Source of the DNA: Phyllobacteriaceae bacterium
GTDB lineage: Bacteria; Pseudomonadota; Alphaproteobacteria; Rhizobiales; Rhizobiaceae
DNA: 64,000 nucleotides
Assembly: GCA_016711085.1 (NCBI GenBank)
Contig: JADJTR010000004.1
Coordinates: forward strand, 124,001-188,000
Direction: 5' to 3'
Shown: one piece after another, positions 16,682-25,800 of the stretch
How the letters are laid out: each line of letters opens with the position of its first letter
Position numbering within the stretch: the stretch's first letter is position 1
Program-made: the position numbers and the translations under genes
The notes under the pieces: model-generated
What the model was told of the DNA's origin: nothing
The model's input: the letters and a program-made list of their open reading frames with translations, nothing else
The model's database searches: none

Positions 16682-18019
16682 TCAGGCGCCGAGCGCCCTG
16701 TGAATGCTCTCGGCCGCGTCGCGCCCTTGAGCCACGGAGGTGACGGTCAGGTCCTCGCCGGCGCGCACGCAATCGCCGCCGGCCCAGACCTTCGGGTTCG
16801 AAGTGCGGAAACCGGCGTCTACGGCGATGCGGCCGTCTGTCAGCGTCACCCCCGCCGCGCTGACGCCGTCGAGCGTCTGGCCGATGGCGCGGAACACCTG
16901 GTCGGCGAGCAAGCTGACCGTTTCGCCGGTCCCGACGAGTTTTCCGTCGCGCATGGCGGTGTATTCGAGTTCGACGCCGGTGACGTCCGGGCCGCCATTG
17001 TGAAAGACTTTTTTCGGCTGCAGCCAGTGCCGGATGACGACGCCGTTGGCGGTGGCGAGTTCCTGTTCGAAGGCGGAAGCGTTCATCTGCTCCGGCCCGC
17101 GCCGGTAACAGATCGTCACTTCCTCGGCGCCGAGCAATTTGGCCTGCACCGCCGCGTCGATGGCGGTCATGCCGCCGCCGAGCACGACGACGCGCCGGCC
17201 GACCGGAACGCCGGCGAGGTCGGTCGCCTGGCGCAGCGTCTCGATGAAATCGACCGCGGCGACAGAAGCCTCGTCGCCGGACGCGCCGAGCGCGTTGACG
17301 CCGCCAAGGCCGATGCCGAGGAAAACCGCGTCATGTTGTTTCAAGAGGCTGTCGAGCGTCACGTCGCGGCCAAGCGCCTTGCCGTGTTCGATACGGATGC
17401 CGCCGATGGCGGTGATGTAGTCAACCTCAGCCTGGGCGAAATCGTCGGTCGCCTTGTAGGCGGCGAGTCCATATTCGTTGAGGCCGCCGGGTTTCGATCT
17501 GGCTTCGTATATGGTCACGTCGTGGCCATGCATCGACAGGCGGTGGGCGCAGGCAAGACCCGCCGGCCCGGCGCCGACGACGGCGATTGTTTTGCCCGAC
17601 GGCTGGGCGCGCGCGAAAAACTGGCGGTTCGCGGTCATCGCCGCGTCCGTGGCGAAGCGCTGCAATTCGCCGATCTTGACCGGCTTGCCCTCGGCCGTCT
17701 CGCGCACGCAGGCTTCCTCGCACAGCGTCTCGGTCGGGCAGACGCGGGCGCACATGCCGCCCATGATGTTCTGCGAGAGGATCGTCTTCGCCGCGCCGAG
17801 CGGATTGCCGACGACGATCTGGCGTATGAACAAAGGGATGTCGATCGAGGTCGGGCACGCCGTCATGCACGGCGCGTCGTGGCAGAAATAGCAGCGGTCG
17901 GCCTCGACGCGGGCCTCGTGCGCGGAGAGCGGCGGATGCAGGTCGGAGAAATTGATGGCGTAATCTTCGGCCGACAGCCGGCCGGCTGCGATTCCGTCCC
18001 GGTGGACGCCGTCGGACAT
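16682..18019 (-). CDS. preT: NAD(P)-dependent dihydropyrimidine dehydrogenase, FAD/Fe-S subunit
   Basis: A 445-residue flavoprotein of the glutamate-synthase small-subunit type. N-terminal cysteines for two Fe-S clusters lie in CYFCHDAPCMTACP near residue 43 and GMCARVCPTETLCEEAC near 90. The FAD site is VVGAGPAGLACAHRL near 147, the NAD(P) site VVVLGGGMTAIDAA near 285, and a C-terminal GGDCVRAGEDLTV binds FAD. It passes electrons from NAD(P)H to PreA. It is the first gene of its unit, and a RutR-like operator lies 57 bp before its start codon. Confidence 0.92.
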   Translation of the reverse strand: MSDGVHRDGIAAGRLSAEDYAINFSDLHPPLSAHEARVEADRCYFCHDAPCMTACPTSIDIPLFIRQIVVGNPLGAAKTILSQNIMGGMCARVCPTETLCEEACVRETAEGKPVKIGELQRFATDAAMTANRQFFARAQPSGKTIAVVGAGPAGLACAHRLSMHGHDVTIYEARSKPGGLNEYGLAAYKATDDFAQAEVDYITAIGGIRIEHGKALGRDVTLDSLLKQHDAVFLGIGLGGVNALGASGDEASVAAVDFIETLRQATDLAGVPVGRRVVVLGGGMTAIDAAVQAKLLGAEEVTICYRRGPEQMNASAFEQELATANGVVIRHWLQPKKVFHNGGPDVTGVELEYTAMRDGKLVGTGETVSLLADQVFRAIGQTLDGVSAAGVTLTDGRIAVDAGFRTSNPKVWAGGDCVRAGEDLTVTSVAQGRDAAESIHRALGA

Positions 18020-18075
18020 CTGCGTCTCCTCCCTCGCTTGGCGCGATTTTAACGCAGGCTAGCGCAGCGGTTTAT

Positions 18076-18093
18076 TTTTATCAATCGGTCAAA
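18076..18093. promoter_or_regulatory. RutR-like operator upstream of preT
   Basis: Reverse complement TTTGACCGATTGATAAAA: two mismatches from TTTGACC-GATT-GGTCAAA, and the same core ACCGATTG as the site before rutR. It lies 57-74 bp upstream of preT, where an operator would overlap the promoter, in an AT-rich gap with no other feature. Confidence 0.62.
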
Positions 18094-18163
18094 TTTTTTT
18101 CGTCACTTGTCGAAATCGATGGCCGCATCAACCTGAACCGAAACCTGAGCGTCCCGAATCGAA

Positions 18164-18183
18164 ATGGCGGCCCGTGCCGCCAT
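18164..18183 (-). terminator. stem-loop downstream of the ABC ATPase gene
   Basis: ATGGCGGC-CCGT-GCCGCCAT, an 8-bp perfect stem with a 4-base loop, lies about 30 bp after the stop at 18214. On the minus strand it is followed by only TTT, so it is a weak intrinsic terminator. Confidence 0.45.
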
Positions 18184-18213
18184 CCGATTGAATATGTTAA
18201 ATATTTATTTGCG

Positions 18214-21200
18214 TCAGCGTGGTTTCTTGCCGAACACCTTGACGTACTCGGCCTCGCCGCCCTTCGCCAGCGCCTTGGCCTGCCGCACCCATTCCTCGCG
18301 AACGACGCGGTCGGGAAAGCGCAGTTTTTCGCCGACGGCGGCAATGTCCTTCTTTGTCCACGCCGCCACCTGGGCGAAGGTCGCGATATCCATGGCGGCA
18401 AGCGTCTTCGCCGTCTGCGGTCCGATGCCGGCGATCAAGGTGAGGTCGTCGGGCTTGGCCTTCGCCGGTTTCGCCGGCGACGCCGGCTTCACTGGTTTCG
18501 CGGCCGCCCTGGTCTCCGGGCGCGTGGCGCCGCCACTGGTTTCGCGGCCTTGCCTGCCGGCGTGGCGGCCACCATGCCCAATGCCTTGGACTTGACGGCC
18601 GCCGGTTTGGCAACCGCTGGCTTTGGCGCTTTCCCGGCCGGTTTGGCGGCGGCCTGCTTGGCCTTCGCGGACGGTTTCGCCGACGCGGCTTCAGCGGCTT
18701 TCGCTTTCGCCTTGCGGGCACAGTCGCGGCCTTGGTCGCGGCCTTTCCGGCAGGCTTGGCAGCCACCTCGCCCGAAGGCTTCGACTTGTCGGCCGCCGGT
18801 TTGCCAGCCGCCGATTTCGCGGTGGTCCCGACAGGCTTGGCGGCGGCAGGCTTGGCCTCTGCGGACGGTTTCGCCGACGCGGCTTCGGCGGCTTTCGCTT
18901 TTGCCCTGGCTGGCGCGGTCGCGGACTTGGTCTCGGCACTTCCCGAAGACTTGGACTTGTCGGCCGCCGGTTTGGCAGCCGACGGCTTTGACGCTTTCCC
19001 GGCCGGCTCGACGGCAGGGCGCGTTACCGCCGGCTTCGCCATCGCGACCGGGCCGGCTTGTGGCGTGGCGGTCGCTGACGCCGCCATCAGGGGCGCGGCC
19101 ATGGCGCCCGGCTTCCTGCGCTTCGGCTTCGGCAGCATCTCCGGCGGCGGCGGCGCGTCGAAGGCCGGTTCGGCGTCGGCCGCCCTGCCCTTGAACGAAA
19201 TCACCGGCTCCATCTCGGCCAGCGCCTCGGCGGAGAGATGGCATTTGACGAAATGGCCTTCGCCCAATTCGCGGATCGGCGGCACCTCACGGTCGCAAAG
19301 GCCGTTCGGCACCTTCGATTTGTGGCGGCAGCGCGTCTGGAACGGACAACCCGGCGGCGGGTTGACGGCAGAGGGAATATCGCCGTCGAGCACGATGTGC
19401 TTCTTGATCACCGACGTGTCGGCGATCGGGATCGCCGACAGCAGCGCTTCGGTATAGGGGTGGTAGGGCGGCGAGAAAATCTGGTCGGTGCGGCCCTGCT
19501 CGACAATGTGGCCGAGATACATGACGACGACGCGGTCGGCGATGTAGCGCACGACCGAAAGGTCGTGGCTGATGAACAGCATCGTGGTCTTCGCCTCGCG
19601 CTGGATATCCATCAGCAGTTCGGTCACCGCCGCCTGCACCGAGACGTCGAGGGCGGAAACCGGCTCGTCGGCGACCACCACGCGCGGCTTGCCGGCGAAG
19701 GCGCGGGCGACGCCGATGCGCTGCTTCTGTCCGCCCGACAATTGGCGCGGCATGCGCGTGGCGAAGGCGCGCGGCAGCTTCACCAGATCGAGCAATTCCA
19801 GCATGCGGTTTCGCCGATCGGAATCGGTGACGCCGACGCCGAATTTCTCCAGCGTGCGCATGATCTGCGCGCCGATCGACTGGCTGGGGTTGAGCGTGTC
19901 GAACGGGTTCTGGAACACCATCTGGATCGAGGAAATCGTGCGCGTATCGCGCCCTTCGACTTCCGTGCCCTGGATTGGCTTGCCGTCGAGCAGCACCGTG
20001 CCGCCGGTCGCCGTTTCCAGCCCGAGCAGGATCTTGGCGAGGGTGGACTTGCCGCAACCCGATTCGCCGACGATCGCCACGGTTTCCGATTCGCGCGCCT
20101 CGAACGACAGCGTCTCGTTGGCCTTGACGACGCGGGCCTCGCCGCCGCCGAAAATCTCGTTGGCGGAGATCGAATAGTATTTTTTCAGATTGTCGATTTT
20201 CAGCACCGTGGCGCCGGGCGTGACCGGGGCGTGCTTCTTCAGATCGGCAGGCAGCTTCTTCCAGTCGATCTCGTCATGACGCACGCATCGCGTCTCGTGG
20301 CGCGGGCGGCCCTCGACCTTGTGCATCGGCAACTCGGCGGCGTTGCACACTCCGTCGACGAAATGCAGGCAGCGCGGCCCGAAATTGCAGCCCTTCGGCC
20401 GCTGGTGCGGCAGCGGCAACTGTCCGGGAATGGCGATCAGCGGCCGCTCGTTCTTGTCGGCGCCGGGAAGCGGGATCGAGCGGAACAGGCCCTGGGTGTA
20501 GGGGTGGCGCATGTGGTCGAACACCTCGCGCACCGCGCCGGTCTCCACCGCCTCGCCCGAATACATCACCGTGATGCGGTCGCAGGTCTCGAGGATCAGG
20601 CCGAGATTGTGGCTGACGAACAGCATCGAGGTGCCGAACTGCTTGGCCAGATCCTTGACCAGTTGCACGATGCCGGCTTCGACGGTGACGTCGAGCGCCG
20701 TCGTCGGCTCGTCGAGGAACAGCAGTTTCGGCTTCGACAACAACGCCATGGCGATGACGATGCGCTGCTGCTGGCCGCCGGAAATCTGGTGCGGATAAGA
20801 GCGCAGTATGCGCTCCGGATCGGGCAGGCGCACCGCCGTCAACATGTCCAGCGCCCGGGTCCACGCCTCCTGCTTGGTCACCTTTTCGTGGATGATCGGC
20901 ACTTCCATCAATTGCTGGCCGATCTTCATCGCCGGATTGAGGCTCGCCATCGGCTCCTGATAGATCATGGCGATCTGCGAACCGCGGATCGAGCGCAATT
21001 CCTCGTCGCTCATCTCGCCCATGTCGCGGCCCATGAACTTGATCGTGCCGCCGACGATGCGGCCGCGATTGCCCATGTCGCGCATGATGCCAAGCGCCAC
21101 GGTCGACTTGCCGCAGCCCGATTCGCCGACGATGCCCATGGCTTCGCCCGGCATGACCTTGCAGGAAAAGTCCATCACCGCCGGGATTTCGCCGGCCTTG

Positions 21201-21259
21201 GTGAAGAACGAGATCGACAGGTTCTCGATTTCGAGGATCGGCGTGACGGTTTCGGTCAT
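18214..21259 (-). CDS. dipeptide-type ABC transporter, fused double ATPase with AK-rich tail and HhH domain (frameshifted)
   Basis: Two DppD/DppF-like ATPase domains in one chain. Domain one spans about residues 8-270 (GESGCGKST, ISGGQQQR, LLFLDEPTTALD). Domain two spans about 355-600 (GESGCGKST, LSGGQKQR, VVADEPVSALD). Each is followed by the oligopeptide-ATPase C-terminal cysteine motif. A tail of about 250 residues of Ala/Lys/Pro repeats leads to a 75-residue helix-hairpin-helix domain (LIAGIGPQTAKTLAAMDI). The tail is split over three frames. One base is missing at 18710-18711, where a sister repeat has GGG instead of GG, and one near 18505-18535. The unbroken frame would otherwise end at 18197 in meaningless sequence. 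It is the last gene of the importer operon, 4 bp after the permease. Confidence 0.82.
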
Positions 21260-21263
21260 GGCG

Positions 21264-22421
21264 TCAATCCTTCAGCGATTCTTCGCGCAGCGAGTCGGCG
21301 AGCAGGTTGAGCCCGAGCACCAGACTCATCAGCGCCAGCGCCGGCACCAGGCCCTGCCAGATATAGAGGCGCAACTGCGCCGGCTGCGAACCGTCCTTGA
21401 TGGCCGTGCCCCAATCGGGGCTTTCCGGACCCATTCCGAGGCCGAAAAAACCGAGCGTTCCGAGCAGGATGGTGGTGTAGCCGATGCGCAGGCAGGCGTC
21501 GACGATCAGCGGGCCGCGGGCGTTGGGCAGCAATTCCCACAACATGATGTACCACGGACTTTCGCCGCGCGTCTGCGCCGCCGCGATGTAGTCGCGCGTC
21601 TCGATATCCATGACGAGGCCGCGCACGATGCGGAACACGCCCGGGCTGGAAGCGAACACGACGGCGACGAAAATGTTGAGCTCGTTCGACTCGATGCGCA
21701 CCAGACCGAAGGGATCGGCGTTGAACACCAGGCCGGAATAGAGCCAGCCGCCGATCAGCAGCGTCGCGCCGGCGTACAGCGCCAGCTTTCGCGGCTGGAG
21801 GCGGAATTTCGACGTGAACAACACCAGGAAAAACACGAGGGGAAACAGGAACAATATGCCCGCCATCCATTTCGGAATTGGCGTTTCGCGTATGCCCGGC
21901 GTCACCAGCAGGTAGAACAGCAGGATGACCGGGAAGGCCAGCACGAGATTGGCGAGGAACGAAAGGATCGAATCGATCCGCCCGCCGAAATAGCCGGCCG
22001 GCAGGCCGAGCGTCGCCCCGACGAGAATGGCGATCAGGGTCGCCGCCGGCGCGATGGTGAGCACGACGCGGGCGCCGTGCACGGCGCGGCTGAACACGTC
22101 GCGCGCCAATTGGTCGCCGCCGAGATAATACACCTTGCCGATGTCCGGAACCATCGCGCCCGGCCGCGCGTTCTGCATCACCGTGGTCTGCTCGGTCGGA
22201 CCGAACGGCGCGATGACATCGGCGAAAAAGGCGGTGGAGACCCAGAACGCGCACAGCAATACGCCGGCGGCGCCGACCTTGGTGTTGAACAATTGCCCGA
22301 ACAGGCCGAGCCGTTTGCGGAAGAAATAGACGCCGCCGAGCATCAGCGCCAGCGTCAGCCAGACCGGCCAGAACCGGCCGACGATCCCGGCGACGATGTT
22401 GAGAAAGCCGATGTTTTCCAT
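21264..22421 (-). CDS. peptide-type ABC transporter permease (DppC-like)
   Basis: A 385-residue permease of the DppC/OppC class. It has an N-terminal helix and a periplasmic segment with the family motif YYLGGDQLARDVFSRAVHGAR near residue 100. The EAA loop is AAAQTRGESPWYIMLWELLPNARGP near 290. An extra membrane region of about 90 residues (180-240) is inserted relative to typical 300-residue DppC proteins. It lies 9 bp behind the DppB-like gene and 4 bp before the ATPase gene. The transported molecule may be a peptide, opine or similar small compound. Confidence 0.86.
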   Translation of the reverse strand: MENIGFLNIVAGIVGRFWPVWLTLALMLGGVYFFRKRLGLFGQLFNTKVGAAGVLLCAFWVSTAFFADVIAPFGPTEQTTVMQNARPGAMVPDIGKVYYLGGDQLARDVFSRAVHGARVVLTIAPAATLIAILVGATLGLPAGYFGGRIDSILSFLANLVLAFPVILLFYLLVTPGIRETPIPKWMAGILFLFPLVFFLVLFTSKFRLQPRKLALYAGATLLIGGWLYSGLVFNADPFGLVRIESNELNIFVAVVFASSPGVFRIVRGLVMDIETRDYIAAAQTRGESPWYIMLWELLPNARGPLIVDACLRIGYTTILLGTLGFFGLGMGPESPDWGTAIKDGSQPAQLRLYIWQGLVPALALMSLVLGLNLLADSLREESLKD

Positions 22422-22430
22422 CGTCGCCCC

Positions 22431-23468
22431 TTACGATACGCGGATGCGCGGATTGAGAAAGGCGTAGCCGATATCCGAGATCAGCTGGGTGAGAAGCACA
22501 ATGACGACCGAAACAATGCCGCAGGCGAGCACCAGATCAATGTCGTTGTTGGACGCCGCCTGAACCAGAAGCCAGCCGAAGCCTTTGTAATTGAAGATCG
22601 TCTCGACCACGACGACGCCGGTAAGCAGCCATGGGAACTGCAGCATGATGACGGTGAACGGCGCGATCAGCGCGTTGCGCAGCGCATGCTTCATCACGAC
22701 CGACGTGAATGACATGCCCTTGAGACGCGCCGTACGGATGTATTGCTGCGTCATCACCTCGGCCATCGAGGCGCGCGTCATGCGCGCGACATAACCGATG
22801 TCGAAAATGGCGAGCGTCATCACCGGCAGGGTGAAATTCCACAGAGACGGGCCTTGCGTGATCGCCGACGCCGCCGAGCCGTTGAGCCAGCCGAGACCGG
22901 TGGCGAAAATCGCGGTGAAGATGATGGCGGAGACGTATTCCGGCGTCGCCGTCGAGGCGATCGACAGGAAGGATAGAACCCGGTCGAGCTTCGATCCCTC
23001 GCGCATGCCGGCCAGAACGCCGGTGGCGAGCGACACCGGGATCATCACCACCATGACCCAGAACATCAGGATGCCGGTGGCGCTCAGCGCCTCCATCAGC
23101 CGCTTGGCGACGGGCGAACGCAACGCCGATGAACACCCCAGATCGCCCTGGAGAATGCCGGAATAACGGGCTTCGGCCGGCTCGTTGCAATAGCGGAAGC
23201 GCGGCACCGCCGCGCCCGTCGCCGGATCGACATTCGGCTGTTTCCTGATCACCCCGAGCCAGCGGCCGTAGCGAATGACGAAGCCGTCGCGGTAGCCGTT
23301 CCGCTGCAGCCAGCTTTCCTGCATTTCCGGCGAAGCGCGCTGTTCGGTTTGCGAGATCGCCAGCTTTTTCAGGTTGGGTTCGAGATTGACGAAAAAGAAA
23401 ACCACGAGGCTGAGCGCAACCATCGTCAGCGCCATGACGCCGAGACGCCTGGAAATGAAACCGAGCAT
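22431..23468 (-). CDS. peptide-type ABC transporter permease (DppB-like)
   Basis: A 345-residue permease with an N-terminal helix (LGVMALTMVALSLVVFFFVN), a long periplasmic loop (about 35-125) ending in GDLGCSSALRSPVAKRL, and then five helices. The EAA loop is RTARLKGMSFTSVVMKHALRNALI near residue 245. This is the standard layout of DppB/OppB. It pairs with the DppC-like permease to form the channel. A strong stem-loop separates it from the binding-protein gene upstream, which probably keeps permease expression lower than that of the binding protein. Confidence 0.88.
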   Translation of the reverse strand: MLGFISRRLGVMALTMVALSLVVFFFVNLEPNLKKLAISQTEQRASPEMQESWLQRNGYRDGFVIRYGRWLGVIRKQPNVDPATGAAVPRFRYCNEPAEARYSGILQGDLGCSSALRSPVAKRLMEALSATGILMFWVMVVMIPVSLATGVLAGMREGSKLDRVLSFLSIASTATPEYVSAIIFTAIFATGLGWLNGSAASAITQGPSLWNFTLPVMTLAIFDIGYVARMTRASMAEVMTQQYIRTARLKGMSFTSVVMKHALRNALIAPFTVIMLQFPWLLTGVVVVETIFNYKGFGWLLVQAASNNDIDLVLACGIVSVVIVLLTQLISDIGYAFLNPRIRVS

Positions 23469-23529
23469 TGTCGCCCTCCCCGATTTGAGCGGGCCGCGGC
23501 GCTTTTCGCGCTTCTTCCGGCCGGAAAAA

Positions 23530-23554
23530 CGGGAGGGGCCTTACGCCCCTCCCG
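23530..23554 (-). terminator. strong intrinsic terminator/attenuator behind the binding-protein gene
   Basis: A perfect 10-bp stem (CGGGAGGGGC with GCCCCTCCCG) with a 5-base loop is followed on the minus strand by TTTTT. It lies 15 bp after the stop of the binding protein and before dppB-like, the usual position for lowering transcription into permease genes. Confidence 0.8.
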
Positions 23555-23569
23555 CGTGGCGATGAACGC

Positions 23570-25239
23570 CTATTTGTCGAGCCACACTTTTTCCATGTGC
23601 AGTTCGAAGGTCTGGTGCATGCCAAGCCCCTTCACGTAAGGGGCGTGGTGGCGGTAAAGCGCCCGCCAGAACGGCTGCACGATGACGCCGGAGTCCTGCA
23701 GGATCACTTCCACGTCCTTCATGACTTCCTTGCGCTTGGCGGCGTCGGCGATGGCCAGCGCGGCGTTCAGCTTGGCGTCGAAGTCCGGGTTGGCATAGGC
23801 GCATTCGTTCCAGGCTTCGCCCGAGCGGTAGGCAAGCGCGAGGACCTGCACGCCGAGCGGACGCATGTTCCATTCGGTCGTCGACCACGGATACTTGGTC
23901 CAGTCGTTCCAGAACGACGAGCCGGGGATGACGGTGCGCTTCACCTTCATGCCCGCCTCGCGGCAGTTTTCCGCCATCACGTCGGCCGGGTTCTTCACAT
24001 ATTCGGCTTCGTAGGAGATGAGTTCCAGCTCCATGTCGCCGATGCCGGATTTGGCCAGCATTTCCTTGGCTTTGGCCACGTCGCGCGGCACCTTCGGCAG
24101 CTCGAAATATTCCGGATGGATCGGGCAGACATGGTGGTTCTCGCCAACCGTGCCCGCGTCGTTGTAACCGAGCTTGAGGATCGCAGCGTTGTCCGTCGCC
24201 AATTGGATCGCATTGCGCAGATCCTTGTTGTCGAACGGCTTCTGCGCGACGTTGCAGCGGATGACGATGGTCGAGGCGGTCACCACCTCTTCCTTCGCCA
24301 TTTTCATGTCGTCGAGAAGTTTCACCGTCTCGCCGACCGTCTGGTAAATCGCGTCAACTTCGCCGGATTCAAGCGCCGAAACCGTGGCGGAAATTTCCGC
24401 GCCGTAGTCGAGGAACTCGATGCCGTCGAGATAGGGCTCGCCGCCGAACCACGTGAAGCCCTCGCGGCGCTTCAGCACGGCCTTCTTGCCGACTTCGTAT
24501 TCGACGATCTCGAAGGGACCGGTGCCCGGCATCTTGATCGTGTCGGGGTTCTTGTCGAAATCGCGATGCACGATCAGCGCCGGATAATCGCACATGCCCG
24601 GGATGATGGTGATGTCGGACTGGGCGCCTTCAGCTTGACGGTGTAGTCGTCGACCTTTGTGATCGCGCCGTCGATCGGCTTGGCGGAATTGACCTCCTTG
24701 CCGTCCTTGTCCTTCTCCTTGGCGATGAGCGTGCCCATGCGGCCGGCCATGGAGTTGCCTTCGGCCTTGCCGTCGCACCACCGGGTGATGTTGAAGACGA
24801 CGTCGTCGGCGTTGAAGTCATCGCCGTTCGACCACTTCACGCCCTTGCGCACATGAAGGGTGTATTCGGTGGCGTCCTCGTTGACTTCCCAGCTTTCGAT
24901 CAACTGGCCCTCGAAGGTGAAGTCCTTCGTGTAGCGCACCAGGTAGTCGTTGCACTGGCGCGTGACGTTGGCCATTTCCGACCAGTCGTAGGTGCGCGGG
25001 TCCTTCGGCTCCTTGATGATCATCTGCATCTTGAGGACGCCGCCCTTTTTGGCTTCCTGTGCCTGGGCTTCTCCCGGCGCCGCAAGGCCGATCAGCGAAT
25101 AGGCCATCGCCGTCGACGCGCCCATGGCGCTGGCCATGGCAAGGAATTCGCGACGATCGAGTTTGTTGGATTTTGCTTCCTCGGCAAGCGAGTAAATCGC
25201 TTCCGGAACGCGGTCGCCATTGGATTTGTAGATTGCCAT
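23570..25239 (-). CDS. extracellular solute-binding protein family 5 (DppA-like), Tat signal; frameshifted
   Basis: A roughly 556-residue binding protein of the peptide/nickel class. The N-terminus carries a twin-arginine signal (LDRREFLAMASAMG near residue 28, hydrophobic core, cleavage after AQA), so it is exported folded. Family motifs ESWEVNEDATEYTLHVRKGVKW and FNADDVVF follow near 115-145. The frame breaks at the GGG of 24622-24624, where one base is missing: before it the chain reads KLKAP, after it QSDITIIPG and on to the natural C-terminus. The break lies in a homopolymer and the rest is intact, so a sequence error is likely. It is the first gene of a four-gene importer. Confidence 0.85.
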
Positions 25240-25465
25240 TCAAACCTCCCGTGGTCTGGCTTTCCGACAACACCTTCACGCACGGCGCGCGAAGAGTCAA
25301 AGTTCTCCGGCGCCCGTCGTCAAAAAACAGTCTGCAATGGGGCTTGACGGATTAGTCCGTGCGAATCCGACGCCCATGTCGCAAAAACGAAAATTCCCGA
25401 GCGAACCTGCCCTTCTTGTCGCATTCCGGCCATTGGCGCGCGCAGGCGAGTTGACGCCGCCGCGA

Positions 25466-25680
25466 AACGGTTGCTATCGATGGGGCGCTCTTCGGGTTTC
25501 CGGCCGTCTCGACGACTGGAACAAAAGGGAATGCGGAACCGGGGCAAACCCGCCAGCCGCAGCTGCCCCCGCAACTGTGAGCGCGGAGGTTCGTCCAGAA
25601 AGCCACTGGGAAACCGGGAAGGCGGGCGAGCCGGCGATGCGCGAGCCAGGAGACCTGCCCGAAGCGGTCACCATCCGGAT
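25466..25680 (+). promoter_or_regulatory. cobalamin (adenosylcobalamin) riboswitch
   Basis: The conserved pieces appear in order: AAAAGGGAATGCGGAACC near 25522, GCTGCCCCCGCAACTGTGA near 25561, AAGCCACTGGGAAACCGGG near 25599 and the B12 box GCCAGGAGACCTGCCC at 25645-25660. It ends about 120 bp before btuB. The following 25690-25790 can form GC-rich stems that may act as the expression platform by hiding the ribosome-binding site. It should turn the btu operon off when cobalamin is plentiful. Exact ends are estimated. The upstream 25240-25465 shows no gene and should hold divergent promoters. Confidence 0.92.
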
Positions 25681-25800
25681 GCGGGGACGCTTCCGGAGCT
25701 GTGCTCCGCACGGCGGTGACGAAAGTCGCCGCCGGCGGGATCTCCCCTCCGGCAAATCACATTCCGGACCGTCGAAGGTCCGCATTGCTTCGGGGGTAAC

